16,912 nucleotides of DNA from SIG440 sp045587485. GTDB lineage: Bacteria; Bacillota; Clostridia; Monoglobales; Monoglobaceae. Within the stretch, counting starts at the first letter, position 1. Each line of letters begins with the position of its first letter. The notes below the pieces were generated by a model. It saw only the letters and a program-made list of their open reading frames with translations, was not told the DNA's origin and ran no database searches. The translations under genes and the position numbers were made by a program. Positions 8,023-14,754 of this stretch are shown in pieces. The stretch spans positions 1-16,912 of the forward strand of contig JAZNCI010000014.1 in assembly GCA_045587485.1 (NCBI GenBank), given 5' to 3'.

Positions 8023-8901
8023 ATGAAAGAATCAAGAGGCGAGAAGATATTTTATGTTTGCAACAATATCTTTCTGATTTTATTAACCTGTATAATTTTG
8101 TATCCGATTGTTTATGTTATTTCTGCATCATTCAGTGCGGGTTCAGCTATCAAGGCCGGCAGAGTTGTATTGCTTCCTGTTGACTTTGACCTTGCTGCAT
8201 ACAAATACACATTTACAGATAAAACTATCTGGATTGCGTATCTCAACAGCTTTTTCTATACAATTGTCGGTGCCGCTATATCTATGGCGCTTACAATTAT
8301 GAGTGCGTATGCGCTTTCCAAGGATGATTTGCCCGGCAAAAAGTTTTTCAACCTTTTTGTTATGGTTACAATGTGGTTTGGTGCCGGTCTGATACCTACC
8401 TTCCTCAATTTCAAGTCTTTGGGCTTGGTTGACACAAGATGGGGTATTTTGCTCCATGGTACTATTAGTGCTTATAATACGGTTTTGCTTAAAAACTTCT
8501 TCAAGGCTATACCCAAAAGCTTGGAGGAAGCCTGCGAAATCGATGGTGCGTCACAGTTCCAGATTCTTACAAAGGTGTACTTGCCCCTTTCAAAGGCATC
8601 ACTTGCTTGTATCACCTTGTTCTATGCAGTTGGTAGATGGAACGAGTATATGTGGCCTATGATTATTGTCAACAGTGACTCAATGATACCTTTGCAGGTT
8701 GTTGTTAAAAAGATTATTGTTGACCTTAAAGAAACGGTTGATATGATGCAAGACCGAGACACGCTTGTATATGGCGACCTTTCAAACGAGGGCGTTATTT
8801 ATGCAACCATTGTTATTTCCTCTGTGCCTATGTTGTTACTCTATCCCTTTATTCAGAAGTACTTCGTAAAGGGTGTTATGGTTGGCGCAGTTAAAGGTTA
8901 A
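8023..8901 (+). CDS. sugar ABC transporter permease, YtcP/YesQ type
   Basis: This 292-aa membrane protein is the second permease of the pair. It has an N-terminal membrane segment (about 14-37, FLILLTCIILYPIVYVISAS), further segments, and an EAA loop at residues 168-190 (EEACEIDGASQF, then YLPLS). The FVKGVMVGAVKG C-terminus is characteristic of the YtcP/YesQ branch of carbohydrate permeases. The ATG lies four bases after the preceding stop with only a weak G-rich ribosome binding site inside the upstream gene, so translation is probably coupled. With the upstream permease it would form the membrane channel for an oligosaccharide ABC importer. The substrate is inferred from the kduI-kduD operon that follows. 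Confidence 0.9.
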   Translation: MKESRGEKIFYVCNNIFLILLTCIILYPIVYVISASFSAGSAIKAGRVVLLPVDFDLAAYKYTFTDKTIWIAYLNSFFYTIVGAAISMALTIMSAYALSKDDLPGKKFFNLFVMVTMWFGAGLIPTFLNFKSLGLVDTRWGILLHGTISAYNTVLLKNFFKAIPKSLEEACEIDGASQFQILTKVYLPLSKASLACITLFYAVGRWNEYMWPMIIVNSDSMIPLQVVVKKIIVDLKETVDMMQDRDTLVYGDLSNEGVIYATIVISSVPMLLLYPFIQKYFVKGVMVGAVKG

Positions 8902-8912
8902 AATTCAATATT

Positions 8913-8958
8913 TTACGTACAGCCCTCCTTGTTTTTACAAGGAGGGCGGTGTACGTAA
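8913..8958 (+). terminator. long hairpin after permease operon, no T tract
   Basis: GCCCTCCTTGT (8922-8932) pairs perfectly with ACAAGGAGGGC (8937-8947) around TTTT. A lower stem of TTACGTAC (8913-8920) and GTACGTAA (8951-8958) extends it after a small internal loop. It stands 11 bases after the permease stop. The stem is strong, but the bases after it (GCATAAATTTG) are not a T run, so termination may be partial or the hairpin may protect the 3' end. It exposes GGAGG-type sequence in the stem, which could otherwise mimic a ribosome binding site. Confidence 0.5.
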
Positions 8959-8976
8959 GCATAAATTTGAAAAAAC

Positions 8977-8997
8977 TAAAATACAAAAAGTATTTTA
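8977..8997. promoter_or_regulatory. A+T-rich perfect inverted repeat, possible operator
   Basis: TAAAATAC (8977-8984) and GTATTTTA (8990-8997) are perfect complements separated by AAAAA. The 8-bp arms and central spacing resemble the binding site of a dimeric repressor. It lies about 76 bp upstream of the putative kduI -35 box. No regulator gene is present in the window, so the assignment is only a suggestion. Confidence 0.35.
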
Positions 8998-9072
8998 TTG
9001 AAGATATATAACAATCCAATTCTGTTTTTATATAATAGGAAATATGCAATTTGTGTTCAGGAAAATTTAGGC

Positions 9073-9101
9073 TTGATTTAAAAGCGTATTTGTGATATTA
9101 T
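9073..9101 (+). promoter_or_regulatory. putative sigma-A promoter of kduI-kduD
   Basis: TTGATT (9073-9078), a 17-bp spacer and TATTAT (9096-9101) preceded by TG at 9093-9094 (extended -10). It predicts a leader of roughly 120 nt before the start at 9232, containing the GGCAAA / TTTGCC inverted pair. Confidence 0.45.
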
Positions 9102-9231
9102 TATAAAAGAGTTAAAGGCAAACGGAAAGGTATGATTTTTGCCAGGAGCATAAGTCGTTCATTGTTGGCTGCACTATTGAATTTGTGTATAACTATTGAG
9201 CGTCAAATCAGCTGAAAGGAGAGTTTTCAAT

Positions 9232-10908
9232 ATGCTTACTTTAAGAATATTAGGAAAAGACGGCGAAGTAAGAGGAGAATGGAAGGGCACAAATATTGTC
9301 GCTGATTTTGAAGGAAAGCTTGCCGAGGGCGACAAAATAAGAGTATCTGCAGACGGATGCGATTTTATTGCTTTAAAGCTTGATGAACTTCTTGACGAAG
9401 GTATTGTATGGATTCCCAACCGAAGCTATGAGTTTGCTATACCCACTGAATATCAGGTGAACTTTTGCTATAAACCTGGTGCATTTACAGGTGACAAGCA
9501 CATAATTTCTGTTCGTGAGCCCGATGATGAAGAGATATATGCATACCGCAATATTGCTCTTAATCCTTATGACCGTCCTGAAAAAGAAAAATATTATCCA
9601 CACGCAAAGGCAAACTTTGTTACAAGAAATTCACCTTTGTTCTTTGCCCGCAATGCAATAGACGGGGTGACTGATAATCAGGGACACGGCAGTTATCCGC
9701 ACCATTCATGGTCAGGCGGTGCAAGACAGGATCTTGAATTTATACTGGATTTTGGACGCGAGGTAGAGGTTGATAAGTTGGTTTTCTATCTCAGAGCCGA
9801 TTTCAAACACGATGAGACGACGGGTTTGCCCCACGACTCTTATTGGAAGAACATTGACATTGAATTCTCCGACGGTGAAATTATCCGTGGAGAGTTTAAA
9901 ATGGACAACTCCGACCTTAATGATGAAAATTCAAAGGGGTTAGAGGTGAAGGTCGACAAAAAAATAACCAAATCAATCAGGTTATTAAATTTTGTACAAG
10001 CTACCGAAATTCTTTCCTTTGCGGCATTGTCGCAGATTCAGGTTTTCGGAAATATTATCAAGGAGGATTTAAGCAAAATGGAAGTACGTCAGGCATCAAA
10101 TGCAAAAGATGTAAAACATTACACAACAGAAAGACTTCGTGAAGAATTCCATATTTCAGGACTTTTCACAAAGGACAATGTAAGAATGGTATACAGTCAT
10201 ATCGACAGAATTATTACAGCAGGTCTTATGCCTGTTCACCAGACTCTTGCTCTCACAGCGGGCAAAGAGCTCGCTGCGGATTATTTTCTGCAGAGAAGAG
10301 AGATGGGCTGTATCAATATTGGCGGCAAGGGAACAATCATAGTTGACGGTGTTGAATACGAAATGAACCCCCGTGATGGTATATACATCGGTATGGGAAA
10401 TAAGGAAATCAAGTTCAAGAGCGACAGCATCGAAAACCCCGCAAAGTTTTATGTAAGCTCTTGCCCTGCACATACTACATACCCCACTGTTAAAATTGAT
10501 ATTACCAAGGCTAAAAAGGTACCTTGCGGATCAGTTGAAGACTGCAACAAGAGAGTAATCAATCAGTATATTCACCCCGAGGTTATGAAGAGCTGTCAGT
10601 TGGCAATGGGTCTTACAGAATTAGAACCCGGTTCAAACTGGAACACAATGCCCAGCCACACTCACGACAGAAGAATGGAGGTTTATCTCTATCTTGATAT
10701 GGGCGAAAATGATGCAGTATTCCATATGATGGGCGAGCCCACGCAGACAAGACACATCATTATGCACAACGAAGAAGCGGTAATCAGCCCAAGCTGGTCA
10801 ATCCACTCAGGTGTTGGAACAAAGGCTTATTCGTTCATTTGGGCGATGTGCGGTGAAAATCAGGAATTTACTGATATGGATTTCATCGAAACAAGCGAAC
10901 TGAGATAA
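9232..10908 (+). CDS. kduI: KduI (5-keto-4-deoxyuronate isomerase) fused to an N-terminal galactose-binding-like domain
   Basis: The 558-aa protein starts at ATG 9232 behind AAAGGAGA; an in-frame TTG at 9196 has no comparable site. Residues about 1-103 are an unrecognised beta-rich segment. About 104-274 look like an F5/8 type C-like sandwich (NIALNPYD, FFARNAIDGV, HHSWSGG, LEFILDFGREVEVDKLVFYLR, ending IQVFGN). From Met283 to the end lie 276 residues matching a complete KduI (E. coli KduI is 278 aa). KduI converts 4-deoxy-5-ketouronate to 2,5-diketo-3-deoxygluconate. The metal-binding set His476, His478, Glu483 (SHTHDRRME) and His525 (SIHSG) corresponds to E. coli His196, His198, Glu203, His245. 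No signal peptide is present, so the sugar-binding domain is cytoplasmic. AAGGAGG and an ATG at 10078 lie exactly at the KduI boundary, so a free KduI may also be made. kduD follows 11 bases later. Confidence 0.92.
   Translation: MLTLRILGKDGEVRGEWKGTNIVADFEGKLAEGDKIRVSADGCDFIALKLDELLDEGIVWIPNRSYEFAIPTEYQVNFCYKPGAFTGDKHIISVREPDDEEIYAYRNIALNPYDRPEKEKYYPHAKANFVTRNSPLFFARNAIDGVTDNQGHGSYPHHSWSGGARQDLEFILDFGREVEVDKLVFYLRADFKHDETTGLPHDSYWKNIDIEFSDGEIIRGEFKMDNSDLNDENSKGLEVKVDKKITKSIRLLNFVQATEILSFAALSQIQVFGNIIKEDLSKMEVRQASNAKDVKHYTTERLREEFHISGLFTKDNVRMVYSHIDRIITAGLMPVHQTLALTAGKELAADYFLQRREMGCINIGGKGTIIVDGVEYEMNPRDGIYIGMGNKEIKFKSDSIENPAKFYVSSCPAHTTYPTVKIDITKAKKVPCGSVEDCNKRVINQYIHPEVMKSCQLAMGLTELEPGSNWNTMPSHTHDRRMEVYLYLDMGENDAVFHMMGEPTQTRHIIMHNEEAVISPSWSIHSGVGTKAYSFIWAMCGENQEFTDMDFIETSELR
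10060..10080 (+). promoter_or_regulatory. internal ribosome binding site and ATG for stand-alone KduI
   Basis: A perfect AAGGAGG (10060-10066) stands 11 bases before an in-frame ATG (10078-10080). Translation from here would give a full-length 276-aa KduI with normal N-terminus (MEVRQASNAKDVKHYTTE). A TAA in another frame (10070-10072) lies between the site and the ATG, as expected if two separate genes were joined by a frameshift. Confidence 0.6.
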
Positions 10909-10919
10909 GGAGGAAGATT

Positions 10920-11708
10920 ATGTTTAGATTAGACGGAAAAGTTGCTTTGGTAACCGGCGCCTCATATGGCATAGGTTATGCAATCGCTAAAGGTCTTGCA
11001 CAGGCAGGCGCAAAGATTGTATTCAACGATATAAACGAAGAGTTTCTTAATAAAGGTCTTGAAAGCTATAAAGCAGACGGCATAGATGCAAAAGGATATG
11101 TATGCGATGTAACAGATGAAGATGCAGTTAATGCAATGGTAAAGGATATCGAAGAAACAGTTGGCGTTGTTGATATTCTTGTAAATAACGCAGGCATCAT
11201 TAAAAGAATTCCTATGCACGAAATGAGTGCGGCAGAATTCAGACAGGTAATCGATGTTGACCTCAATGCACCATTTATCTGCTCAAAGGCGGTTATCCCC
11301 TCAATGATTAAAAAGGGCGGCGGAAAGATTATCAATATTTGTTCAATGATGTCAGAGCTTGGACGTGAAACTGTTTCGGCTTATGCTGCGGCAAAGGGCG
11401 GACTTAAAATGCTTACAAGGAATATCTGTTCTGAATACGGCGAATTCAATATTCAGTGCAACGGTATCGGCCCCGGTTATATCGCAACACCCCAGACTGC
11501 ACCCCTCAGAGAACCACAGGAAGATGGTTCAAAGCATCCTTTTGATTCATTTATCTGTGCAAAGACACCAGCAGGCAGATGGCTTAATCCTGAAGAACTC
11601 GTGGGTCCTGCTGTATTCCTTGCATCAAATGCTTCAGATGCTGTTAACGGACACATCTTATATGTTGACGGTGGTATTTTGGCTTATATCGGCAAACAGC
11701 CTAAATAA
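10920..11708 (+). CDS. kduD: 2-keto-3-deoxygluconate dehydrogenase (KduD), SDR family
   Basis: This 262-aa classical short-chain dehydrogenase would reduce 2,5-diketo-3-deoxygluconate, the KduI product, to KDG with NAD(P)H in the cytoplasm. The Rossmann motif is TGASYGIG (residues 12-19), NNAG is at 89-92, and the catalytic set is Asn116, Ser142, Tyr155 and Lys159 (SAYAAAKGG). Length and the C-terminal VDGGILAYIG ending fit KduD or gluconate 5-dehydrogenase (the two are hard to tell apart by sequence), but adjacency to kduI favours KduD. AAGGAGGAAGATT precedes the ATG, 11 bases after the kduI stop, so the two form one operon ending at the terminator at 11728-11767. It is a complete, ordinary member. 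Confidence 0.9.
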   Translation: MFRLDGKVALVTGASYGIGYAIAKGLAQAGAKIVFNDINEEFLNKGLESYKADGIDAKGYVCDVTDEDAVNAMVKDIEETVGVVDILVNNAGIIKRIPMHEMSAAEFRQVIDVDLNAPFICSKAVIPSMIKKGGGKIINICSMMSELGRETVSAYAAAKGGLKMLTRNICSEYGEFNIQCNGIGPGYIATPQTAPLREPQEDGSKHPFDSFICAKTPAGRWLNPEELVGPAVFLASNASDAVNGHILYVDGGILAYIGKQPK

Positions 11709-11727
11709 GTAAAAACTTAACAAATTT

Positions 11728-11767
11728 AAGACCGCAGACTATGCAAAAAGTTAGCGGTCTTTTTTTT
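11728..11767 (+). terminator. intrinsic terminator of kduI-kduD
   Basis: AAGACCGC (11728-11735) pairs with GCGGTCTT (11754-11761) across an 18-base loop, followed by an uninterrupted T tract through 11767. It lies 19 bases after the kduD stop. Confidence 0.85.
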
Positions 11768-11776
11768 GTAGAGCTA

Positions 11777-11804
11777 TTGAAAAGTGTGGGCAATGTGGTA
11801 TAAT
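11777..11804 (+). promoter_or_regulatory. sigma-A promoter of the EamA transporter gene
   Basis: TTGAAA (11777-11782), a 16-bp spacer and a consensus TATAAT (11799-11804) with TG one base upstream (extended -10). It begins directly after the kduD terminator, so the transporter is transcribed independently. Confidence 0.7.
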
Positions 11805-11843
11805 GAATTGAGTGATAAGTCAAGTAGGAAAGAGGATTAACGA

Positions 11844-12713
11844 ATGAAAAAATTGGCGGTACTTTTAGTGATTATTTCCGGTGCCCTTTGGGGGACATCA
11901 GCAATATTTACAACAGAGTTGAAAAAATTTGGCTTTGATGCATTAAACATTGCTTTTATGCGAAACACAGTCGCAGCAATATGTATGATTGTTTTTGCCC
12001 TTATTTACAAAAGGGATAATTTAAAGATATCCGCAAAACAGATTTTGTTGTACATTCTGGTGGGGGTAACTCTTTATGGAAATGGCGCCCTTTATTATGC
12101 GGCTATGGGACACATATCCATATCAATAGCTGTTGTGCTTTTGTACATAGCCCCTGCGGTTGTTACGATATATTCGGTAATAGCTTTTAAAGAAAAATTC
12201 ACATTAGGCAAATGTCTTGCGGTTGTTATGGTCATTGTGGGCACTGCGTTGGTTGCCGGCATAGTCGGTGACATAAAATTAAGTGCATTTGGCTTGTTTC
12301 TTGGCTTTATGTCGGGTATATCATATAGTGTCTATAATATTGGTATTAAGTATGAGATGAAGCGAGGGGATGACCCCGTTGTGGCAACGGCGTATGCTTT
12401 TGTGATTTCGGCGCTAGTTTCGGCGATTATAGGAAGGCCTGCGCAAACGATGCAGGTTATTATGAACAACTTTCAACCGTCAGTTCTGTTGTGGTGTGTG
12501 CTCCTTGGAATTGTGACAGCGGCTCTTCCTTATTTTATCTATACATATGCAATGAAGAAACTTCCGGCAGGCGTTACCACATCCCTTGGGTGTGTGGAGC
12601 CTATGACAGCATCTATCATTAGTTTTACAGTGTACAGCGAACCAATATCGGTTTATTCGATTGTGGGAATTGTTTTGATTTTGGCGTCGGTAGTATTGCT
12701 CAGTAAGGACTGA
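11844..12713 (+). CDS. EamA-family (DMT superfamily) transporter
   Basis: This 289-aa integral membrane protein has about ten hydrophobic segments arranged as two EamA repeats (about 5-140 and 148-286). The first repeat opens with SGALWGTSAIF and the second with LFLGFMSGISYSVYNIG. The second repeat ends with the typical CVEPMTASIISFTVYSEPIS pattern followed by a last segment, VGIVLILASVVLL. Members export or import small metabolites such as amino acids or nucleotide precursors, and the substrate cannot be predicted from sequence. AGAGGAT precedes the ATG at a usable distance. It has its own promoter and no visible link to the uronate genes. Confidence 0.9.
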   Translation: MKKLAVLLVIISGALWGTSAIFTTELKKFGFDALNIAFMRNTVAAICMIVFALIYKRDNLKISAKQILLYILVGVTLYGNGALYYAAMGHISISIAVVLLYIAPAVVTIYSVIAFKEKFTLGKCLAVVMVIVGTALVAGIVGDIKLSAFGLFLGFMSGISYSVYNIGIKYEMKRGDDPVVATAYAFVISALVSAIIGRPAQTMQVIMNNFQPSVLLWCVLLGIVTAALPYFIYTYAMKKLPAGVTTSLGCVEPMTASIISFTVYSEPISVYSIVGIVLILASVVLLSKD

Positions 12714-12727
12714 TAAAAAACACAACC

Positions 12728-12745
12728 ATAATTTTCGAAAATTAT
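12728..12745. repeat. 18-bp perfect A+T-rich palindrome
   Basis: ATAATTTTCGAAAATTAT is perfectly self-complementary and lies 15 bases after the EamA transporter stop. It could be a regulator site for the next gene or a weak hairpin. There is no G+C stem or T tract for a proper terminator. Confidence 0.4.
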
Positions 12746-12770
12746 TACAGAATAGTATTTGCGCAAGATT

Positions 12771-12785
12771 CTATATCCGATATAG
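12771..12785. promoter_or_regulatory. CTATATC-C-GATATAG palindrome upstream of the cyclo-ligase gene
   Basis: Seven-base arms CTATATC (12771-12777) and GATATAG (12779-12785) flank one central base. The palindrome is 52 bp before the start codon at 12837 and lies where a promoter is expected, so it is a possible operator. No regulator is nearby. Confidence 0.3.
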
Positions 12786-12836
12786 GCAGACGACCTGTAT
12801 AAAAAGGTCAAGTTCTTTAGAGAGGGTGTTTTCAAT

Positions 12837-13403
12837 ATGAAAAATCAAATCAGAGAACAAAATAAGGCAAGGCGACGTGCTATGGATAAAGCCGAGGTTT
12901 TTGAGAAGAGCAAAAGAGCTGCAAGGGCCTTTATTGAAAGTGAACTTTACAAAAATGCAAAGCAGATTATGCTATATCTTTCTTTGGGGAATGAAACTGA
13001 CACAAGTGATATAATAGATGCGGCATTCCGCCATGGAAAACGGCTGGTTCTTCCTGTGACTAATCCTCAATCGGGTGAAATTACCCCTTGTGTTTATGAA
13101 CAAGATACAAAATTTGTAACAGGGGCATTTTCCGTAACAGAACCCGTTGGGGCGAAACCTGCAGATATGTCACAGACCGATGTGGTGCTTGTTCCGGGGA
13201 TTGCATTCGATTTGTCAGGCAACAGAGCAGGTTTTGGCAAGGGCTGCTATGATAGACTTTTAAAGAACACAAATGCAGTAAAAGCAGGTTTTTGCTATGA
13301 TTTCCAGATTTGTGACGAAATTCCCAGCGAAGAACATGATATTAAAATGGATTTTTTGATTACAGAAAATGGAATAATAAATGTAAGTGGGAAAAGCATA
13401 TAA
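12837..13403 (+). CDS. 5-formyltetrahydrofolate cyclo-ligase
   Basis: This 188-aa cytoplasmic enzyme would convert 5-formyl-THF to 5,10-methenyl-THF using ATP, salvaging a folate that otherwise accumulates as a dead end. Family hallmarks are the basic N-terminus (IREQNKARRRAM), YLSLGNETDT (about 47-56), LVLPV (70-74) and the nucleotide-binding signature VLVPGIAFD...GNRAGFGKGCYDR (about 117-140). The length is normal for the family. The start follows AGAGAGGG (12819-12826) at good spacing. It sits alone between unrelated genes and is a housekeeping gene in all likelihood. Confidence 0.92.
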   Translation: MKNQIREQNKARRRAMDKAEVFEKSKRAARAFIESELYKNAKQIMLYLSLGNETDTSDIIDAAFRHGKRLVLPVTNPQSGEITPCVYEQDTKFVTGAFSVTEPVGAKPADMSQTDVVLVPGIAFDLSGNRAGFGKGCYDRLLKNTNAVKAGFCYDFQICDEIPSEEHDIKMDFLITENGIINVSGKSI

Positions 13404-13419
13404 AAGTTTAATAAAAGTA

Positions 13420-13448
13420 TAGACAAACATAAAAGAATGTGATAATAT
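13420..13448 (+). promoter_or_regulatory. putative promoter of the GH88 gene
   Basis: TAGACA (13420-13425), a 17-bp spacer and TAATAT (13443-13448). It overlaps an upstream in-frame ATG at 13447, which argues that translation starts later, at 13480. Confidence 0.4.
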
Positions 13449-13479
13449 GAGGGTATATTGTACGAAAAGGAGCATGGGT

Positions 13480-14610
13480 ATGAAAAAAATTCTGAGTGAA
13501 AATAAGCAATGGATTGACGAAACATGGCAAAAGATAGAAAAGAAGATGTCTGTGGTTTCAGAACTATCCAAGAATAAAATTCCTTCCACATCGGAGGATG
13601 GAGTACATAACGATATGACAAAAGTACATATTGGCGCTTGGACAAATGGTTTCTGGCCGGGCATGATGTGGCTTATGTATGTAGCAACCAAGGAAGAAAA
13701 GTATAAAGAAATTGCGGAGCATTGCGAAAAAGAACTTGACAGGGCCCTCTACAGGTATCAGGCTCTTTATCACGATGTGGGCTTTATGTGGCATATTTCG
13801 GCAGGCGTAAACTACCGTCTTACAGGCAACCCCGAGTCTAAAAACAGAAACCTTGTTGCGGCTGCGGTTCTTGCGTCGCGTTTTAATTCAGACGGCAAGT
13901 TTATAAGAGCATGGAATGGTGACATTGCAGTAGGCTGGGCAATTATTGACTGTATGATGAATATTCCTATGCTTTATTGGGCATCGGAAGAAATAGGCGA
14001 TCCGCGTTTCAAACAGATTGCAATGCATCACGCAGATAAAACAATGCAGAATCATATAAGACCCGATGGCTCGCTTATTCATATTGTTGAGTATGATATC
14101 AACAACGGTGATTTTGTGGGCACTCCACGCACTCAGGGTTATGACCCTGAAACCTCATGCTGGTCAAGAGGTCAGGCTTGGGCAATTTACGGATTTATCC
14201 TCAGTTATCTTCATACAGGCAAACAGGAATATCTTGATGTGGCTAAAAGCACAGCACACTACTTTATAGCGGCAGTTGCTGGCGATGGATATATTCCTAA
14301 GTGTGACTTCCGTCAGCCCGACGACCCTGACATTATTGACTGTTCGGCAGGTGCAATTGCCGCTTGCGGACTTATTGAGATTGCCAAGGTTGTTCCTGAA
14401 TATGAAAAGAAACTTTATATTAAGGCGGCTCTTAATATTTTGAAGGCTATTGAAAAAGAACATTGCGACTGGACTCTGGATGAACAGTGCATAGTTATGG
14501 ACAATACTGGCTCTTATACACAAAACATACATCAGACCTATCTTTTTGCGGACTACTACTTCATTGAAGCGATATACAAACTTAAAGATTTTGGAATTTT
14601 ATTCTGGTAG
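13480..14610 (+). CDS. ugl: unsaturated glucuronyl hydrolase, GH88
   Basis: This 376-aa cytoplasmic enzyme lacks a signal peptide. The start ATG 13480 is seven bases after AAAAGGAG (13465-13472). An earlier in-frame ATG (13447) lies in the probable promoter and another (13474) is too close to the binding site. GH88 enzymes cleave the 4,5-unsaturated uronate left at the non-reducing end by polysaccharide lyases, by hydrating the double bond. The sequence aligns by eye along its length with Bacillus UGL (377 aa): WTNGFWPGMMWL, YHDVGFMW with Asp99 (Asp88 of UGL), IIDCMMNIPMLYWA with the catalytic-type Asp157 (Asp149), SCWSRGQAWAIYGF, DCSAGAIAACGL, and DYYFIEAIYKL near the end. Its product is the KduI substrate after ring opening. 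GH88 rather than GH105 points to glucuronate-containing chains, although specificity is not proven. Confidence 0.9.
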   Translation: MKKILSENKQWIDETWQKIEKKMSVVSELSKNKIPSTSEDGVHNDMTKVHIGAWTNGFWPGMMWLMYVATKEEKYKEIAEHCEKELDRALYRYQALYHDVGFMWHISAGVNYRLTGNPESKNRNLVAAAVLASRFNSDGKFIRAWNGDIAVGWAIIDCMMNIPMLYWASEEIGDPRFKQIAMHHADKTMQNHIRPDGSLIHIVEYDINNGDFVGTPRTQGYDPETSCWSRGQAWAIYGFILSYLHTGKQEYLDVAKSTAHYFIAAVAGDGYIPKCDFRQPDDPDIIDCSAGAIAACGLIEIAKVVPEYEKKLYIKAALNILKAIEKEHCDWTLDEQCIVMDNTGSYTQNIHQTYLFADYYFIEAIYKLKDFGILFW

Positions 14611-14640
14611 ACAGGACCATTTTCATTATCCCCGAATGAC

Positions 14641-14680
14641 AGGAGTGATTAAAAACAAAGTTTTTAATCACTCCTTTTTT
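14641..14680 (+). terminator. strong intrinsic terminator of the GH88 gene
   Basis: AGGAGTGATTAAAAAC (14641-14656) and GTTTTTAATCACTCCT (14660-14675) form a perfect 16-bp stem around AAA, followed by a T run to 14680. It begins 30 bases after the GH88 stop. The mtnN side lacks a matching T tract, so it serves the plus strand. Confidence 0.9.
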
Positions 14681-14754
14681 ATATAATATGAATTTACTAT
14701 CCATCGACGCTAAACCCTTATTACTAAGAAAACAAAATGATAGGGGTTATGTTT

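Larger units (their letters stand above)
8902..9231. other. 330-bp intergenic region upstream of kduI
   Basis: This gap holds no gene. From left to right it contains a long hairpin (8913-8958), a perfect A+T-rich inverted repeat (8977-8997), a stand-alone TATAAT-like box at 9031-9036, a likely sigma-A promoter (9073-9101), a GGCAAA / TTTGCC inverted pair (9117-9122 and 9138-9143) in the putative leader, and the ribosome binding site of kduI (9215-9222). Confidence 0.75.

Noticed and set aside
9196..9231. In-frame TTG start that would add 12 residues to the kduI fusion
   Set aside because: No ribosome binding site precedes it, while ATG 9232 follows AAAGGAGA at normal spacing.
9220..12839. 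Identical GTTTTCAATATG before the starts of kduI (9223-9234) and the cyclo-ligase (12828-12839)
   Set aside because: It is a short A+T-rich match between ribosome binding site and start codon; chance is sufficient and the upstream bases differ.
13447..13479. Earlier ATG codons (13447, 13474) for the GH88 gene
   Set aside because: 13447 overlaps the likely -10 box and 13474 is one base from the ribosome binding site; 13480 has correct spacing and gives the usual family length.
13260..13691. Minus-strand open frames of 116-143 codons across the cyclo-ligase/GH88 junction
   Set aside because: They are antisense to two well-supported genes, carry low-complexity hydrophobic residues and have no family resemblance.
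14713..14748. Possible mtnN terminator (AACCCTTAT / ATAGGGGTT)
   Set aside because: One pair is mismatched or G-U, the loop is long and there is no T tract on the minus strand.
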